Assembly (NCBI GenBank): GCA_003988855.1 | Contig: QYAI01000204.1 | Location: 1-58,305, forward strand | Reading direction: 5' to 3' | Length of the DNA: 58,305 nt | Origin: Arachnopeziza araneosa | Taxonomy: Eukaryota > Ascomycota > Leotiomycetes > Helotiales > Arachnopezizaceae | In this document: positions 43,330 to 54,659 of the stretch, in pieces | How positions within the stretch are numbered: position 1 is the first letter of the stretch | Layout of the letters: every line of letters starts with the position of its first letter | Notes under the pieces: model-generated | What the model was told of the DNA's origin: nothing | The model's database searches: none | What the model saw: only the letters and a program-made list of their open reading frames with translations | Translations under genes and position numbers: made by a program

Positions 43330-44372
43330 ATGGCGACATGCAGCTTTTCTGGAAATACAGATATGTATGGGTTGGGAATCAGGATTGGGTTTTATCTACA
43401 ATGGTTCGGAACAATCCTAGCATCCTGGGTCGCAAGAAGTGAAGTCGACGGGATGCGACTATCCAACTCGTTCTTCGTTTCTGCCACTTTTCTTGCTTTG
43501 GTCATCCAAACTGCTCAGGATAACCTTCGGCCGGTTGAGATTTATATCATCTTGCTTCTCACATTTGGCGGATATTATTACTTTGTTCCACTCTACATCT
43601 GGCGCATCATCACCGGCTGTGATCCGCGATGGGATCCGTCCCGGCATCCTCGGGTTCCTGCAGGGAGAATATTTAGTCTTTTGAATTTTATTCTACTTGT
43701 CTCAGTCGCAATATTTCAGATGTGGTTTTGGGCTGATAGGGCAAAAGATGCTGGAAAGGATGGATGCACGGAGTATGGATTTTTCTTTGCAAAGGTCCGT
43801 CTGAATGAGAGAGGATTTGAGGTTTTCAACATCTTGTTCAATCTTTTCCTACTTTTATCTTGTTTGGCTATCCTCAGTATATCTGTGGCCAAAGCGACCG
43901 GTGCTTTTGAAGAGAAGAAACCTCGAAGGATGAAGTGAGTTAAACCTTCCTCGAATTGTCCATCCTTCACTCACTTGGCTAATATCTTTCTAGAAGCCTC
44001 AGAAAAGTGGCACTTCAAGAGATGCACACGCTTATGAATCTTATCGTCGCAAGCGTTGTAGTCTCCGCGACAGAGCTCACCATTCAATGGAATGGGATCA
44101 CAGGCGTGAATGATGTCTCTTCAGCAGGCCAGTTGATTCCAATGGTGATCGGGATTGGTTTGGTAACTCGAGTCCTTTACGTATGGTTCTTCAAAGATGA
44201 TTCAGAATGGGATTCCGGGAGACACGACTCGTTGGACACATTTCCTACTCTTGATGATGATATCTCACCAAGTGGAAGTCGAGGACCAGCTCCTGGACAT
44301 CAACCTCGGCCTGCACGCGTTGACGACATTCCTGTACTGGCGCGGAGACCCCCAAGAGTGCGACGGCGGTAG
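43330..44372 (+). CDS. Multi-pass membrane protein of unknown function
   Basis: Two exons, 43330-43934 and 43994-44372, give 327 residues; the intron joins RRMK|SLRKVA. About seven hydrophobic segments are visible: near residues 12-30, 47-65, 70-90, 115-135, 165-185, 225-245 and 258-275. The text GFYLQWFGTILASW and YYFVPLYIWRII recurs in a family of fungal membrane proteins with no known function. The C-terminal tail is polar with Pro/Arg (RPARVDDIPVLARRPP). It may be a channel or sensor, but nothing in the sequence decides this. Confidence 0.78.
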
Positions 44373-44937
44373 TAAATATCGAAGTCGTTATTGATAATTA
44401 TTTATGCGGTTTTCCTGATTCACGACTGCGGACCTGAATTTTGGGATGTTCTGGAAGTTTTAGTAAATTCAACCTTGATCCAAAGCGCTAATCGCTCAAC
44501 TTAAAATACCAACCAAAACCGACAAAGCTTTCTAATTCTACACCTAGCGTATCTTTACAACTACAACTTCCAATATTAGATGCTTTTGGGGTTTTGATGT
44601 TTCTGCGAAGATATAAAAATAATTCAGCAGCAGAGAAGTCAAAAATCATGCTTGCATTTTTGAGGCTCGCTAAGCGGCAAAATTCATTCGATCCCCACAC
44701 ACCTCAGATGAGGCTGAATCCAAGCCATTCATGCTTAATTTGTCCGAGGCATGGTATCAATTCGCAAAATAAATCTTCCTGGGATTAATGAAGTGCCGGA
44801 CAGGCCAGTTTGCATTTTCAGACGACCCCTCCTGTCCCTCATTTTGGTGCAGCTCCTCCACAACAGGACTTTCAAGACTGAAAGCTGGAGGAGGAAGCTT
44901 CCGCATGGCAAATATTGATCACTTCTGAGACTTCAAA
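44373..44937. other. Intergenic region
   Basis: No gene is seen; it contains the promoter of the GH18 gene. Confidence 0.4.
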
Positions 44938-46044
44938 ATGAAGCTTATCAACATAATTCCACTATTATCCCTAGCTACCGCATTCCGTCAGCCTGACTAC
45001 GGCTCCTTCGAAGATAGGGGTCATAGTTCCGAACAACTCCAAGATATTTCCGAAGCTGCACGCCTTAGCTTCCTCCACGGCAATGACAACCCAATCCAGC
45101 CCAAGTCAGAAACGCGACTTGTAATCTATGTCCAGACATTTACGACCCCACAGCATAAGCCGTTGTCATTGCTGCCACTGCTAGATCATGAGACGAAAGT
45201 CACTCACATAATACTTGCCTCACTACATTTACATGATAGGGCTGGAATAATCAAGCTGAATAACGATGATCATGACGATTTGAAATGGGATAGAATGTGG
45301 GATGAGGTGAAGATATTGCAAAAAGCCGGAATAAAAGTCATGGCTTTGCTTGGTGGTGCAGCAAAGGGAACTTACACAAAATTGACCGGAACAGAGTGGG
45401 AAGTAAGTGTTTCCAGCCACTTCTTTGAGATGCTGAGCTGATGAAATTAGTTTTACAGATACTACCATCCGCTCCGGGACTTAGTCCAGCAACATAATCT
45501 TGACGGCATAGACCTGGATATCGAAGAAGAAGTTCCCATTACTGTCCCGCTCCGCCTCCTTAATGCTTTTTACCGCGATTTTGGTCCCTCATTCATCATG
45601 ACCATGTCTCCTCTCGGCACCGCACTCATCTCTGAAGACGGACAAAATCCGTCTGGATTCTCCTATTTCTCTCTGGACTCATTCGCCACTGTTCCTGGCT
45701 CAGAGCGCAAACTTGTCTCCTGGTACAATGCCCAGTTCTACGGAGGATTTCCTCATGGGCCTCCTCATTACGAAGACGTGACTGAGCAAGGGTGGGAACA
45801 CAATCGTGTGGTATTTGGGACGTTATGTTCTCCCGGTGATGGACAACCGAATGGATATGTGCACATTGCACCGTTCAAAGAAAGGATCAAGGGATTTAGA
45901 GAGACGTATCCAGGATTTGGGGGCGTGGCGGGGTGGGAGTATCACGATGCGGGAGATGCGGATGGGATGGAAGGGAGACCGTGGGAGTGGGTTAAGGAGG
46001 TTGGCAAGGCGTTGTTCTATATTTGGCCGAAGCACGAACTGTGA
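44938..46044 (+). CDS. Secreted GH18 chitinase-like protein
   Basis: Two exons, 44938-45402 and 45451-46044, give 352 residues; the 48-base intron joins GTEWE|FYRYYHPL. Residues 1-16 form a signal peptide (MKLINIIPLLSLATAF). The GH18 signature D-G-x-D-x-D-x-E is complete: Asp173, Asp176, Asp178 and the acid/base Glu180 (LDGIDLDIEE). Other family text is MALLGGAAKGTY, MTMSPLG, SWYNAQFYGGF and GVAGWEYHDAG. It should therefore be an active endo-type glycosidase acting on chitin or N-glycans outside the cell. It lacks carbohydrate-binding or Ser-rich domains. It resembles small class-V fungal chitinases; the substrate is not determined by sequence. Confidence 0.92.
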
Positions 46045-46943
46045 TAGTGATTAGTTTTAGACTATATTTGAAATCATTAAGCTCAAACGGTGGAGAAGGT
46101 TATAACTAGCTGTGTTCAGACTTGACTAAGGTAACAAAGAATAGGCGTTGCCGCTGTCGCTTTTGCTTGGGCCACAGGCTCCGGAATACTTAAGATACGC
46201 TGAGCCTTCCTAGTGGCGATGAGACTTCTAGGTTCGAGACCTGCAAACGTCACGTGAACATCCATTGCCAATGGACGGGATCTGCAATAGATAGGTATGA
46301 GAGATACAGCGTTCGCTAACTGTGAGGAAATTGGGAAATTAGTAGAGGAAAGTGTACTACAAGTCAGCTATTCACAAAATACGGTGAATACCGAGACCTG
46401 TTGGAAGTATAAGATGTTAGTTTTGGGAAGGAGAACCAATCAACCAGTGTGCCTTGAATATATGGTATTTTTACGAAATTGATCTCTTCTCTCTTATAGT
46501 ATCAGAGTCAGTAAGAAGTTATTACAGCATAGCTAGACTCCCCAAATGTCTCCAAGCCAGGACCTCAAGGCCAGACATATCACGTGCTATCTCTGTGTCA
46601 CCTGACCAAGGGAGCCATATGCGGTCAATGGCCTAACGGCCGCCTATGAACAACCTCATAGCATATCATAAGCTAAGGCCTCTCTTCATGTTGAAATGAT
46701 CAGGCTGCAAGATAATGAGGCAAAGATTGGAATAGTACTAAAATATAATAGAATGTGATAGGATGCAGTAGGAAAGCCGCTTTGACCTGCATGCCAATCG
46801 AATCAAAATACTACGCGGGATTGAAGACTAAGGGCGGAGTAATAACTATGATGACAAATTTTTTGTCTATTTTTAGCTTGGGGAATAGTGTGAATCACCA
46901 ACTGAATTCTCCTTCGCACTCACTCCTCAGATCCACGCACAAC
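46045..46943. other. Gene-free stretch
   Basis: About 900 bases. A GGTTCGAGACC block near 46230 looks like a tRNA T-arm, but no matching D-arm or acceptor stem was found. Confidence 0.35.
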
Positions 46944-47250
46944 ATGGGTAGCGATAATAGTGATAAGAGCGGCGCGGCAGCTCAGACCAGCGCCAACACC
47001 AATGGGACGGCTGCAACCGGACTATATCCTCTAATTATTGTTGAAGAAGCGATAGATGTCAATCTGGACAATGGTCGCCCTACTGTAAGTTCAGCAACAT
47101 TCTATCTAACTTTTTCTCTTCAAAATTTCCAATGAAAACACCAGAAAGAGGCTGGCGTAAGTCGTATATGGAGAGACTCTTTAAAGAATTTAAATTGACA
47201 AGAAACAATAGGAAAAGGTTATCCTAGGTAGTGGGAATAAACTGAAATGA
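46944..47250 (+). CDS. Small three-exon gene with a 12-base exon, unknown function
   Basis: Exons 46944-47084, 47145-47156 and 47212-47250 encode 63 residues: a polar start (MGSDNSDKSGAAAQT), a middle TGLYPLIIVEEAIDV, the microexon KEAG, and an end EKVILGSGNKLK before TGA. Both introns have GTAAGT donors, AG acceptors and good branch points (TCTAAC, TTGAC); all junctions are phase 0, and the stop comes directly after a coherent end. Unspliced, the frame ends soon after the first donor. The splice signals make this more than a chance frame, but I know no homologue. Confidence 0.45.
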
Positions 47251-48189
47251 TTTTATGAGTGTCTGTTAGATGAAGGGAGGCCATTGGCTGTTGGCCTAAG
47301 GAGCTGTGGAAATTTGCAAACCAATTTTTTTTTAAATTGAAAATTGAAATCATCAATCTTAAATGCTGGGGAAGTTCATGGTTAGCTGTTTTAAGGTTTG
47401 AATTTTTAAGGTCAAAGATGGAAAATGAAAGGCGATGTCACATTTGGCTACAGGCGCTGTCATCGGGATTCTTTCTGCACCGCGCTTCATCTACATACCT
47501 ATCGGAGTATATTCTTTGCATTGAATCCTAATGACTTTCAACCTTCTGTCCTTACCTATAGAGCTCGAGGTGTGAGGAAAGTGGAGCTGTGATAGATATG
47601 TGGAGTTGTTTGTATCATGTCAAAAACTTTTAACCTGGCAAGTTCTGCTGGATTTGTGCAATGGCTGAGATAAAATTTATAACAAACAACAGCAGATTTT
47701 TCTGTTCGAATGAATTCAGATTGCCGTAGGTAGTAACCAGTAACGTAACATAATCTACCTTTATGGAGTCCTTTGGGACTATCTGAAGGCTCTATGAAGT
47801 GATTTTCAAGACTTGACAAAAGAACATAATGAGCGTCTTAACCTAATATTCAGCCTTGATATATAACTAGTTACTACTCAGATTGTCCATATTGCTGAGA
47901 AGCTCCACGCAAAACCTCAAAACATTCTCCACTTCTGAACTCTCTTTCTCTTGATTTCTGCTCTTCGCCATAATCTATCCCTCAATCAGTCATGTATCTC
48001 CCCAGACTGCCCAATTACACGCCATCCACCAATCAAGATTTTGCTCTTCTATTTCACGGTACTATTTCGCGCATCCAGTCAGGTATTCGTCACAAAACTT
48101 TACACTGCTCCACTTAAATCTTTTGACTAAATATCGCTTTGTCCTCGAACCACCAACCCGGTCTCGTAAACTCAGGTCCAAAATTCTAT
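47251..48189. other. Gene-free stretch
   Basis: No convincing gene is seen. An ATG frame at 47992 runs about 30 codons. It might be the displaced start of the decayed P450 downstream, but it does not look like a P450 N-terminus. Confidence 0.35.
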
Positions 48190-48803
48190 TAGATAATTCG
48201 AGAAGAAGTAATTTCAACCTTCCACTCGGATCCGTCTTGGGATGATGCAGCACTAGTGAGAAAATCGGTCTGCGCAGACAGTGCAATCCGAGAAAGTTTA
48301 CGACTAAATCCCCAGCCTAGTTCGTGAATTATTACGTGAAGTGAAACGGGACTGCATTACTTGCCAGATGAGACTGTTGTGACGAGGGGCAATTAGCTTG
48401 GGACTTCTGTTAGGGGCATTCAGTTGGATGAGAGACTTTCTGACCGAGAAGAGATGGGGTCGAAGAGCGAGGAAAGGATAGATGCTGGGCAGTCAAGTGA
48501 TGAGTTTTTAGCTTTTAGCTACAGAAGGCATGCTTGGTGAGCGTCTGTTTTAACTTTTCCTGCTGGGAAATCAAGGGAATTTTGCAATGTTATCTATACC
48601 CAAACGAATGCTAACGTATTTCAGTCCTAACAAATGGTTCAATTCTATGTTGCTAAAAAACTATCTTGGCTTATATTACATCGAATTATGATATCAGGCC
48701 CCTAAAAACCCAGCCGACCAATTTCATCGTTGGAGACGCCAATATCCAGTCACTTTCCACTACGGTAAGCATCCGAAGAAGAAATGTTGCTTTGAAAGAG
48801 TAG
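48190..48803 (+). pseudogene. Cytochrome P450, C-terminal half, decayed
   Basis: The frame reads IREEVISTFHSDPSWDDAAL, then the K-helix ESLRLNP, then LPDETVV, then FLAFSYRRHA. An intron (48537-48624, GCTAAC branch point) completes the heme Cys codon to CPNKWF. The C-terminus NYDIRPLKTQPTNFIVGDA ends at TAG 48801-48803. There are in-frame stops and a local frame shift around 48330-48360 (the text RELLREVKRD is in another frame), a TAG near 48396, and another frame change near 48655. The N-terminal half is missing. It resembles fungal P450s of the ent-kaurene-oxidase-like group. It lies tail-to-tail with, and only 120 bases from, an intact P450 gene of a different family. Confidence 0.85.
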
Positions 48804-48923
48804 GCGTGGCTATTGTATTCACACTCTGGCTATTTCATTCATTTAACTAAAGACGGTTCGAAATTATGGCGTGAAATACTCTGTATTTAGTAAAATGGAC
48901 CATGTTTGTATTGCAGCTACATA

Positions 48924-50538
48924 CTACTGGAATCCAATCAAGACCCCATTTTTGTTCATTAGTGTCACTCCTATGCTCTCCTTCCAGTCACTCTTATCGT
49001 GAGTCTTGATAATTGAAAATGTCTGAAGAATTCGTACCGTAATGTATGAAGCTTCAATCAATGCAAAATCTTCTAGAAAACGAGTACATTAGCAACGAAT
49101 CTAAATGAGGCCGGAAAACAGAGATCCTTACGGCCGGGGCAGACTCTAGGGCCACCACTGAAGGGAATATAACCAAGTGGCTCAGCGCCTAGTATTTCCC
49201 ATCTCTCAGGATTGAATTTCCATGGATCTTCTCCGAAAAATTCACTCTTGTGGTGACTAGACCATGCAGAGTAAATAATTAGTTGGCCTTCCTCAACTAC
49301 AACACTTGATTTCCTATCTATTCCACCACCAGTGGGTAAGATAGTATCTTTATTAGCAACTCTGACGTTTAGAGTAGTTGGCGGATAGCAACGAAGCACT
49401 GATGAGATGTCAGTCTTGGATGAAGAAAACGACATGCCAAATATTTGATACCTTCTTTGAAAATAAATGGCAGATACCGTAAAGTTCTAAGCTTCTCACG
49501 TGTAGGATTCTCAGTTCCAAAAGTCTCTAGTATTTCTCTTCGAAGTTTCTGAAGGACACGCTCATCACGAGCCAGGAGCCAGAACGTTGCCGAGAGTAAT
49601 GAAGCTACGGCATCCACACCTGCGAGAAGCACGGTTGTGACACCATCACGAGCCAATTCGAAATCTGACGTATAATTGGTGAGACCTTGAGCAAATGAAT
49701 AAAATTTCCCACGATATTTGTCATCATCCCCTTTAATCTCACTTTTTGAAAGTGCATACGCTCGGGATAATCCATTTCCAACATATTTCCGAATATCTTT
49801 GCAAGCACGGAAGAAAGGTTTCCTATTCAAAAAGTGGCGGAAAAGACCCAAATATTCATCCTGAACAATCACACCTTCAACATATCGAAGGTCCCGGAAG
49901 AGTTTCTTTGTCTTAGCTGACTGGTCTTCGTGTAATTGTTCAATCAATTCTCCCAATGCGAAGGACGTGATAATGTTTGCGGCCAGCTCAATGAATTGTC
50001 CCTGAAGCTCGGTTGGCTCACCATGAGGGTTAATGCAGCTTATCGACTTCTGTACGTGGTATTCCAGCATGTCCAGATTGCATATTGAACTGGTGTTGGA
50101 AAATTGTACTCGAAAGAGATCCCTGACAGTTTTCCATTCTGCTCCGTCGACTGCAAAGATACCATGAGCTGTGAGAGGCTTAAATAATGGCGCTCTGAAC
50201 TTTGAGCTATCGTAATCGCAAAAACCGGCCGAAAGCATATGCTTTATGTTGTGTGGATCGCAAGTGAAGATAATGTTCTGTCCTAAAATAGATGTTTGGT
50301 ACGTGTCGCCATGTTCTTTAAATAGATGGTCTGTGTATTCTAAGAACGTTCCTTCACGAAAGTGATTGATTATTTTGATAGCTTTGCCAACTCCTATGAC
50401 ATCTTGGAGAGGCTCCTGGGTCAGTTTTTGACAGTTGTGTTTTCGTGTGACTGTGAGGATCTTCCGCTTTCGTGCGAGATAGCGAAAGGTAATATAGAGA
50501 GTCAGAGCAAGAACAACAGCGATAGTAAAGGCCGACAT
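48924..50538 (-). CDS. Cytochrome P450, CYP52-like
   Basis: Three exons: 50538-49452, 49398-49132 and 49072-48924, giving 500 residues. An N-terminal membrane anchor (MSAFTIAVVLALTLYITFRYL) is followed by the fold in order: I-helix LLAGVDAVASLL, K-helix E-V-L-R (Glu362/Arg365, created by intron 1), FNPERW, and the heme loop FSGGPRVCPGQ with Cys449 (the Gln codon is split by intron 2). The C-terminus FALIEASYITVRIL..NGVLIGFQ fits alkane/fatty-acid hydroxylase-type fungal P450s. The I-helix usually reads A-G-x-D-T-T; here it is A-G-V-D-A-V, so the oxygen-activating Thr is absent, which is atypical. The ATG at 50538 is chosen because the earlier in-frame codon is GTG. It acts in the ER membrane with a P450 reductase. 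Confidence 0.9.
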
Positions 50539-50652
50539 TGAATTGTTGAAGGTTGTTGTTTCTGCTTGGTACACAGTACTTTGTTCTTTTCCTTGAGTGA
50601 ATGAAATTATTGTGATTCTTGATATTATAACTTCCTAAAGCGGTCATGGTTT

Positions 50653-51775
50653 AAAACTAGCTTTCGCTAAGTCCGTGCACCCCCATTAGCGACCCCCATC
50701 CACTAAATTAATTATAATTAAATAACTATTTAATTTCAATACAATCTATTGTAGGATCAGAGAGACTAGCTGTTTCTTCATCTTCTACTACAATTAAGGC
50801 CTCTTTAGCTACAATCTACGCTTGATAAATTGCTTCGATATCGGCAAACTTCGAATTTAAACTAGTCTTAACTTTCTTCCTTTTCCGAGGCTTAGCCTTC
50901 TCTAATTGCTCTTCTAAAGACTGTATTTTAAGCACATAGTTAGCTAAAACAGTTTCTTGCTTCTCGAATCCTTTTATAATCTTCCGAAATAGGAGCTTTG
51001 CGTCGGGAAATCAGAGTTGTAACAGCACAAGGTCAGGCACGGTTCAGAAGAGGCATATGGGAGTGCGTTCTGGATTGCTTCTGCTTATAGGCTAGCTACG
51101 GAGGAAAAGAATACTATGAGAGAAGAAGGAAGACAGAGAAGTCTGGGAAGGAAAGGAGAGCATGTGCCGCCCCTAGTCCGAATCTGGTCCGACCCCTGAA
51201 TCTAACTCCTTATGACTGATCGTACCCCCAGGACTGATAATACTAAGGGTCTTGCCATCACAGCTTCCGAAGTCCAGGCGTTTTCAGTTGCAGCGAAGTG
51301 CCAACCTTTGTACGGAACAAGGTTCTCTGAAAACTACTGCTGCTGGACTGATTTTCCTTTGAAAATCACTAGTGGATTGAGAACTTTTCCGGTTGCCGAG
51401 GTGCACTCAGTAATCGAAGTCCAAGCACGAGATCCAGGCTGCCTTTTTTGAATTGTACGCTTCTCAGAGCTCCCAACTACTAGTCCATTTGCTCCAAAGC
51501 CTTCCATAATACCCGATTGGTCTATATTCCACCTATTCTCTGGCTTAATGCCTCGAATTGGAGGTAGAGAGAGCTGCTGAAACCAGGCTCGAATTACTAG
51601 AATTGTAGCCCTATTAACACGAGCAGAATCGATATTTCGGAACCTCTTAGTCTTTAAAGCTAAATTGCTGTGTAAAAAAGCTTGCATTCATCTCTTTCCT
51701 AGCGGTTTATAGTCTTATTTAAGAATTAAGAGCCTCTGAGCAAATTCTCGAATTTGGCCGTTTCGCAGATGAAAC
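50653..51775 (-). mobile_element. Fot1/pogo-type DDE transposon remnant
   Basis: On the minus strand, broken transposase text appears in family order: DYKPLGKR then MQAFLHSNLALKTKRFRNID (helix-turn-helix region), RWNIDQSGIMEGF, ITECTSATGKVLNPLVIFKG, WHFAATENAWTSEAV, then after a gap the C-terminal coiled coil ETVLANYVLKIQSLEEQ and PRKRKKVKTS. Stops interrupt it (for example after IYQA near 50820). At the transposase 3' side (50663-50702) a sequence with GTGCACCCCCATTAGCGACC resembles a Fot1-type terminal inverted repeat. I did not find its partner, so the element is truncated or diverged and inactive. Confidence 0.8.
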
Positions 51776-51791
51776 CATCAAAGAGAGTTAG

Positions 51792-52296
51792 TTACCTTGT
51801 CAAGCTCAGCTCTGCTCCAGCTACCAGGCCGCCGAGGATTGGCAAAAGTTGATTCTGCTTGGGAAACGCTAACAATCTACCAAACACCTTGAAGGCTTTC
51901 ATTGCGGTGGTGTGCGCTCCTCCTAGATGCTGCGTAAGAGATCGAGTCATGACGCGATACGTCGTCTCGGGAATGGATGCTTCATTTGGGTCCACGGCAG
52001 TTGCTGTAATCAACGCAGTTTGATGTGTCTCCTATCATAGTCAAAGTGTAAATAAAGTTGGGAGGAAGACACTTTCGTTCCGGGTGCATAATTACCTGAT
52101 TCCCAAACTCATCATCCTTAGTTTTGGTAGCTACCTTTCTTTGCACCAAGGTGATTTGTTTCTAGCAATTTTCGCTGATAATAGACCGGTAAACAAATAA
52201 ATCTCGCGGCTGGCCTAGTTTACTCACTGGCGTGATCAATGATTTTGATGAGTCAACTCGCGATCGTAGTGTCTCTGGGGAGAATGTTAGTAGCAT
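51792..52296 (-). CDS. Small protein of unknown function
   Basis: Three exons, 52296-52228, 52161-52096 and 52031-51792, keep one frame of 124 residues. It starts MLLTFSPETLRSRVDSSKS, continues through TKTKDDEFGNQ|ETHQTALITATAVD, and ends GGLVAGAELSLTR then TAA. The introns have good donors (GTGAGT, GTAATT) and AG acceptors, which supports a real gene. It ends next to the Fot1-like remnant. The stop codon overlaps a GTAACT sequence that could itself be a donor, so the gene may once have continued into what the transposon now occupies. I do not recognise a domain. Confidence 0.4.
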
Positions 52297-52408
52297 TCCG
52301 GTTTTGATCAATACATTTAATGTCTAAACTGGGTCAACGAAAACAAGGTGCTTCATCCTCGATGTATATCTCTTTCTTCATTTCATTTTTTCTCGACTCC
52401 ACTAAAGT

Positions 52409-53789
52409 TTAAAACCCCAAATGGTCCAGCAAGCCTACAAGCTTCTCCTCGCTCATACGTCTCAGTGCCATTCTCTGATCCTCATCTCGATTCATGCTCA
52501 GGAAGTCCTCATTACATAATCTCCACGGCACTAGGGCGCTCAAGATCTCGTTAATATCTGCTAACTTCTCAATGCTTAGAACGGTACTTGGTCGCTTCAG
52601 ATCCATCTTCTGCAGCTCTTCCTCCCATGCCTGCGCGACTTCCCAATCAATCCCTAGACCATTATCGGATACTCCAGGAGCTGGAAGAGGCGAAGGAAAC
52701 TAATTAGCCCGTGAGTTTGGCATTGCGTAGCGCTTCAAGCTTCTATCTCTTGTAGAGTAGTATCTCTCGACCAACCGAGAAACTGGCCGCCGTTGCTGCC
52801 AAACGAGCGGAAGAACTCATATGCTAGGTGCAAGATACTGACAAAGTCGTAGTCGAGGAGTGCAGTTATACGACCTGTAGTAGGATTATAAAGAAGATTG
52901 TCGGGAGCTGTGCCTCAGTGTTAGTGCCAGGCTCGAGGCCAAGAGTAGGAAAGATACTTACTAAAATCCGCGTGTATGATAGACTTGTCTTGCTTGGTGG
53001 GGAAGTGAGAGAACAGTGCTGGCAGCTCATGCTCGATAAAGGCGTCAATACGTTCTCGAATGCCGTTAACATGCCAGCCCTGAAGATACGGGTTTTTATC
53101 TACCTTGGTGAGCGCTACTTTCAGGCAGCCTCTGTAAGAGTCTTCAAAATTATCCCAAGGTCCCGCACCAACGCTTGTCATGAATCCGCTCACGATGGTG
53201 CCGCTGTCATTAAACATCACACCTCCGAAGCCGCGAATACTCTTGGGAAGCGGGTAGTCCTGCAGTGCCTTCAGCAGCTCCGCCATTTGTGCCAGGATCC
53301 CCTTCTTTTGGCCAAGAGACATGGCGGAGGGCATTTGCGTCAAAAGCGAGGATGGCGACTGCACTCGTGTTTCTTGGTGCATGCCTTCGGCGTCAGGGTT
53401 GCTGAGTCGCAGTATGAACTCCCTGGTGCCCGCTGGAATGTCGACGCATCCTGACTTCTGGAGCTTGTGTCCTCTATCTGCATTTACTGGGCCACCCAAG
53501 GTGTCACCGGGAAGCACGAGGTGATAGACGAAGTTGTTGTATTTGAATGGGCAGTCGAGTTCGTATTGCACCGGCGTGATCTTAATCTGTTGTAAGTCCT
53601 GTTCAAAGTCATCATTGTTAGTCGTTAAATGCAGAGTGGAGATGCACGCGAAGTGCCGTGTGCGGCAAGCGGAGTGTAGAGAGTGATGATATGACATACA
53701 TTGCTTGGAAGACGAAAATTATCCACTAGTAGTTGCAGGATGTAATCGAGACGCGACTGATATTTGGCGTGGTTGTGGTTTGACGCCAT
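52409..53789 (-). pseudogene. APH-fold (aminoglycoside-phosphotransferase-like) kinase, frameshifted
   Basis: Exons 53789-53700 (ATG), 53598-52962 and 52907-52409. Exon 2 carries IPAGTREFILRLSNPD. The catalytic loop H-A-D-F-T-P-D-N is split by intron 2 (52961-52908), and the metal-binding D-Y-D-F follows. After FLGW the frame meets TGA (52735-52737). The family text resumes in another frame (EALRNAKLTG), meets TAA (52704-52706), then resumes in a third frame (FPSPLPAPGV) and continues to the normal end LVGLLDHLGF. Two frame changes inside an otherwise complete domain make it a recent pseudogene. Intact members are common, poorly characterised fungal small-molecule or protein kinases. A truncated product of about 300 residues keeping the active-site motifs could still be made. 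Confidence 0.82.
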
Positions 53790-53949
53790 GTTGATTGCTT
53801 GTCCAATTCAAATAATGGGGTGTCGAGTGGGAAAATTTGCACCTGGTAAGGTATCCTTCGGGATCGTTGGCAGTGCAGCAATTTGTCAAGTGAAAGGTCG
53901 CAAATGTTGTTAAGGGCAGGAGGAGCCTAGACAAAGCTTCTGTTGAAAT

Positions 53950-54292
53950 GTGCCTGGGCACAGCGTGCATGGTTGTCCCTGCTACTGCTGGTCAGACTGG
54001 AAATACCGTTCCAGTATCATACGCGGTTCTGGCTTATGTTCTCTCAGATTCTGATCTCCTATCTCAAATCAGGAGTGAGCTTGACAATCTTGTTATTCGC
54101 CGAGATGAGACTCACGCATCATTCCACGCTTCCAAGGCTCGGAACTCCTGCCCACTGTTCGTATCCACTTTCTTCAAAGTCATGCGCCTCAATTCTTTAG
54201 GAACCACGTTTCGAAGCGTCATGGAAGATTTCGTCCTTGATGTTGGCTAAGACGCAGATTGTGCCCAGTACAGTCTCCAGATGCTAAATGGC
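53950..54292 (+). pseudogene. Cytochrome P450 fragment, I-helix to K-helix
   Basis: An open stretch reads GNTVPVSYAVLAYVLSD (I-helix), then LLSQIRSELDNLV, then NSCPLFVSTFFKVMRLNSLG (K-helix) and VMEDFVLD, then stops at 54248-54250. Weak family text (LAKTQIVPSTVS) continues in another frame. The K-helix Glu of E-x-x-R is Lys, and neither the N-terminus nor the heme loop is present. It resembles the CYP7B/CYP8-like fungal group, unlike the two P450s near 48-50 kb. Confidence 0.75.
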
Positions 54293-54659
54293 TAGGTAAA
54301 GTCTTCCATTACGAAGGGGTACTTAGATCCTAGCTTCTCAATCAATGAGCAGCTTTACCATTCCGCTTGTTGATTTTGCGCTGCCCCATGTCCAAGCTTG
54401 CCTAATATCATAACTAAATGCTGTAGAAAATCAGAGGTACAATTTAGAGATCGAATGGCGTGTAGAAACTGCTGGGCCTGTTGAAGCCCAAAAGTATGCG
54501 AAAGGAATATTATGTTTAGAAGAGATAAGACTTGTCTGTTTGGTTACATTACTATCTCCTCTATTTACTATACTAAAGATCGCGAGTATTCGAGAACTCG
54601 ATTTCTGGGAGAGGAAAATCTCTATTCTCCCACGAAAGGCATGCATTAACAATGAATAA
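54293..54659. other. Gene-free stretch
   Basis: Nothing recognisable lies between the P450 fragment and the end of the RING-ankyrin gene. Confidence 0.4.

Noticed and set aside
46220..46260. Possible tRNA T-arm (GGTTCGAGACC)
   Set aside because: No matching D-arm, anticodon stem or acceptor stem could be formed with the upstream sequence.
48530..48540. Apparent loss of the P450 heme cysteine (HAW)
   Set aside because: The Trp appears only if the intron is ignored; splicing 48537-48624 restores a Cys codon (TG|T), so the heme ligand itself is not the lesion.
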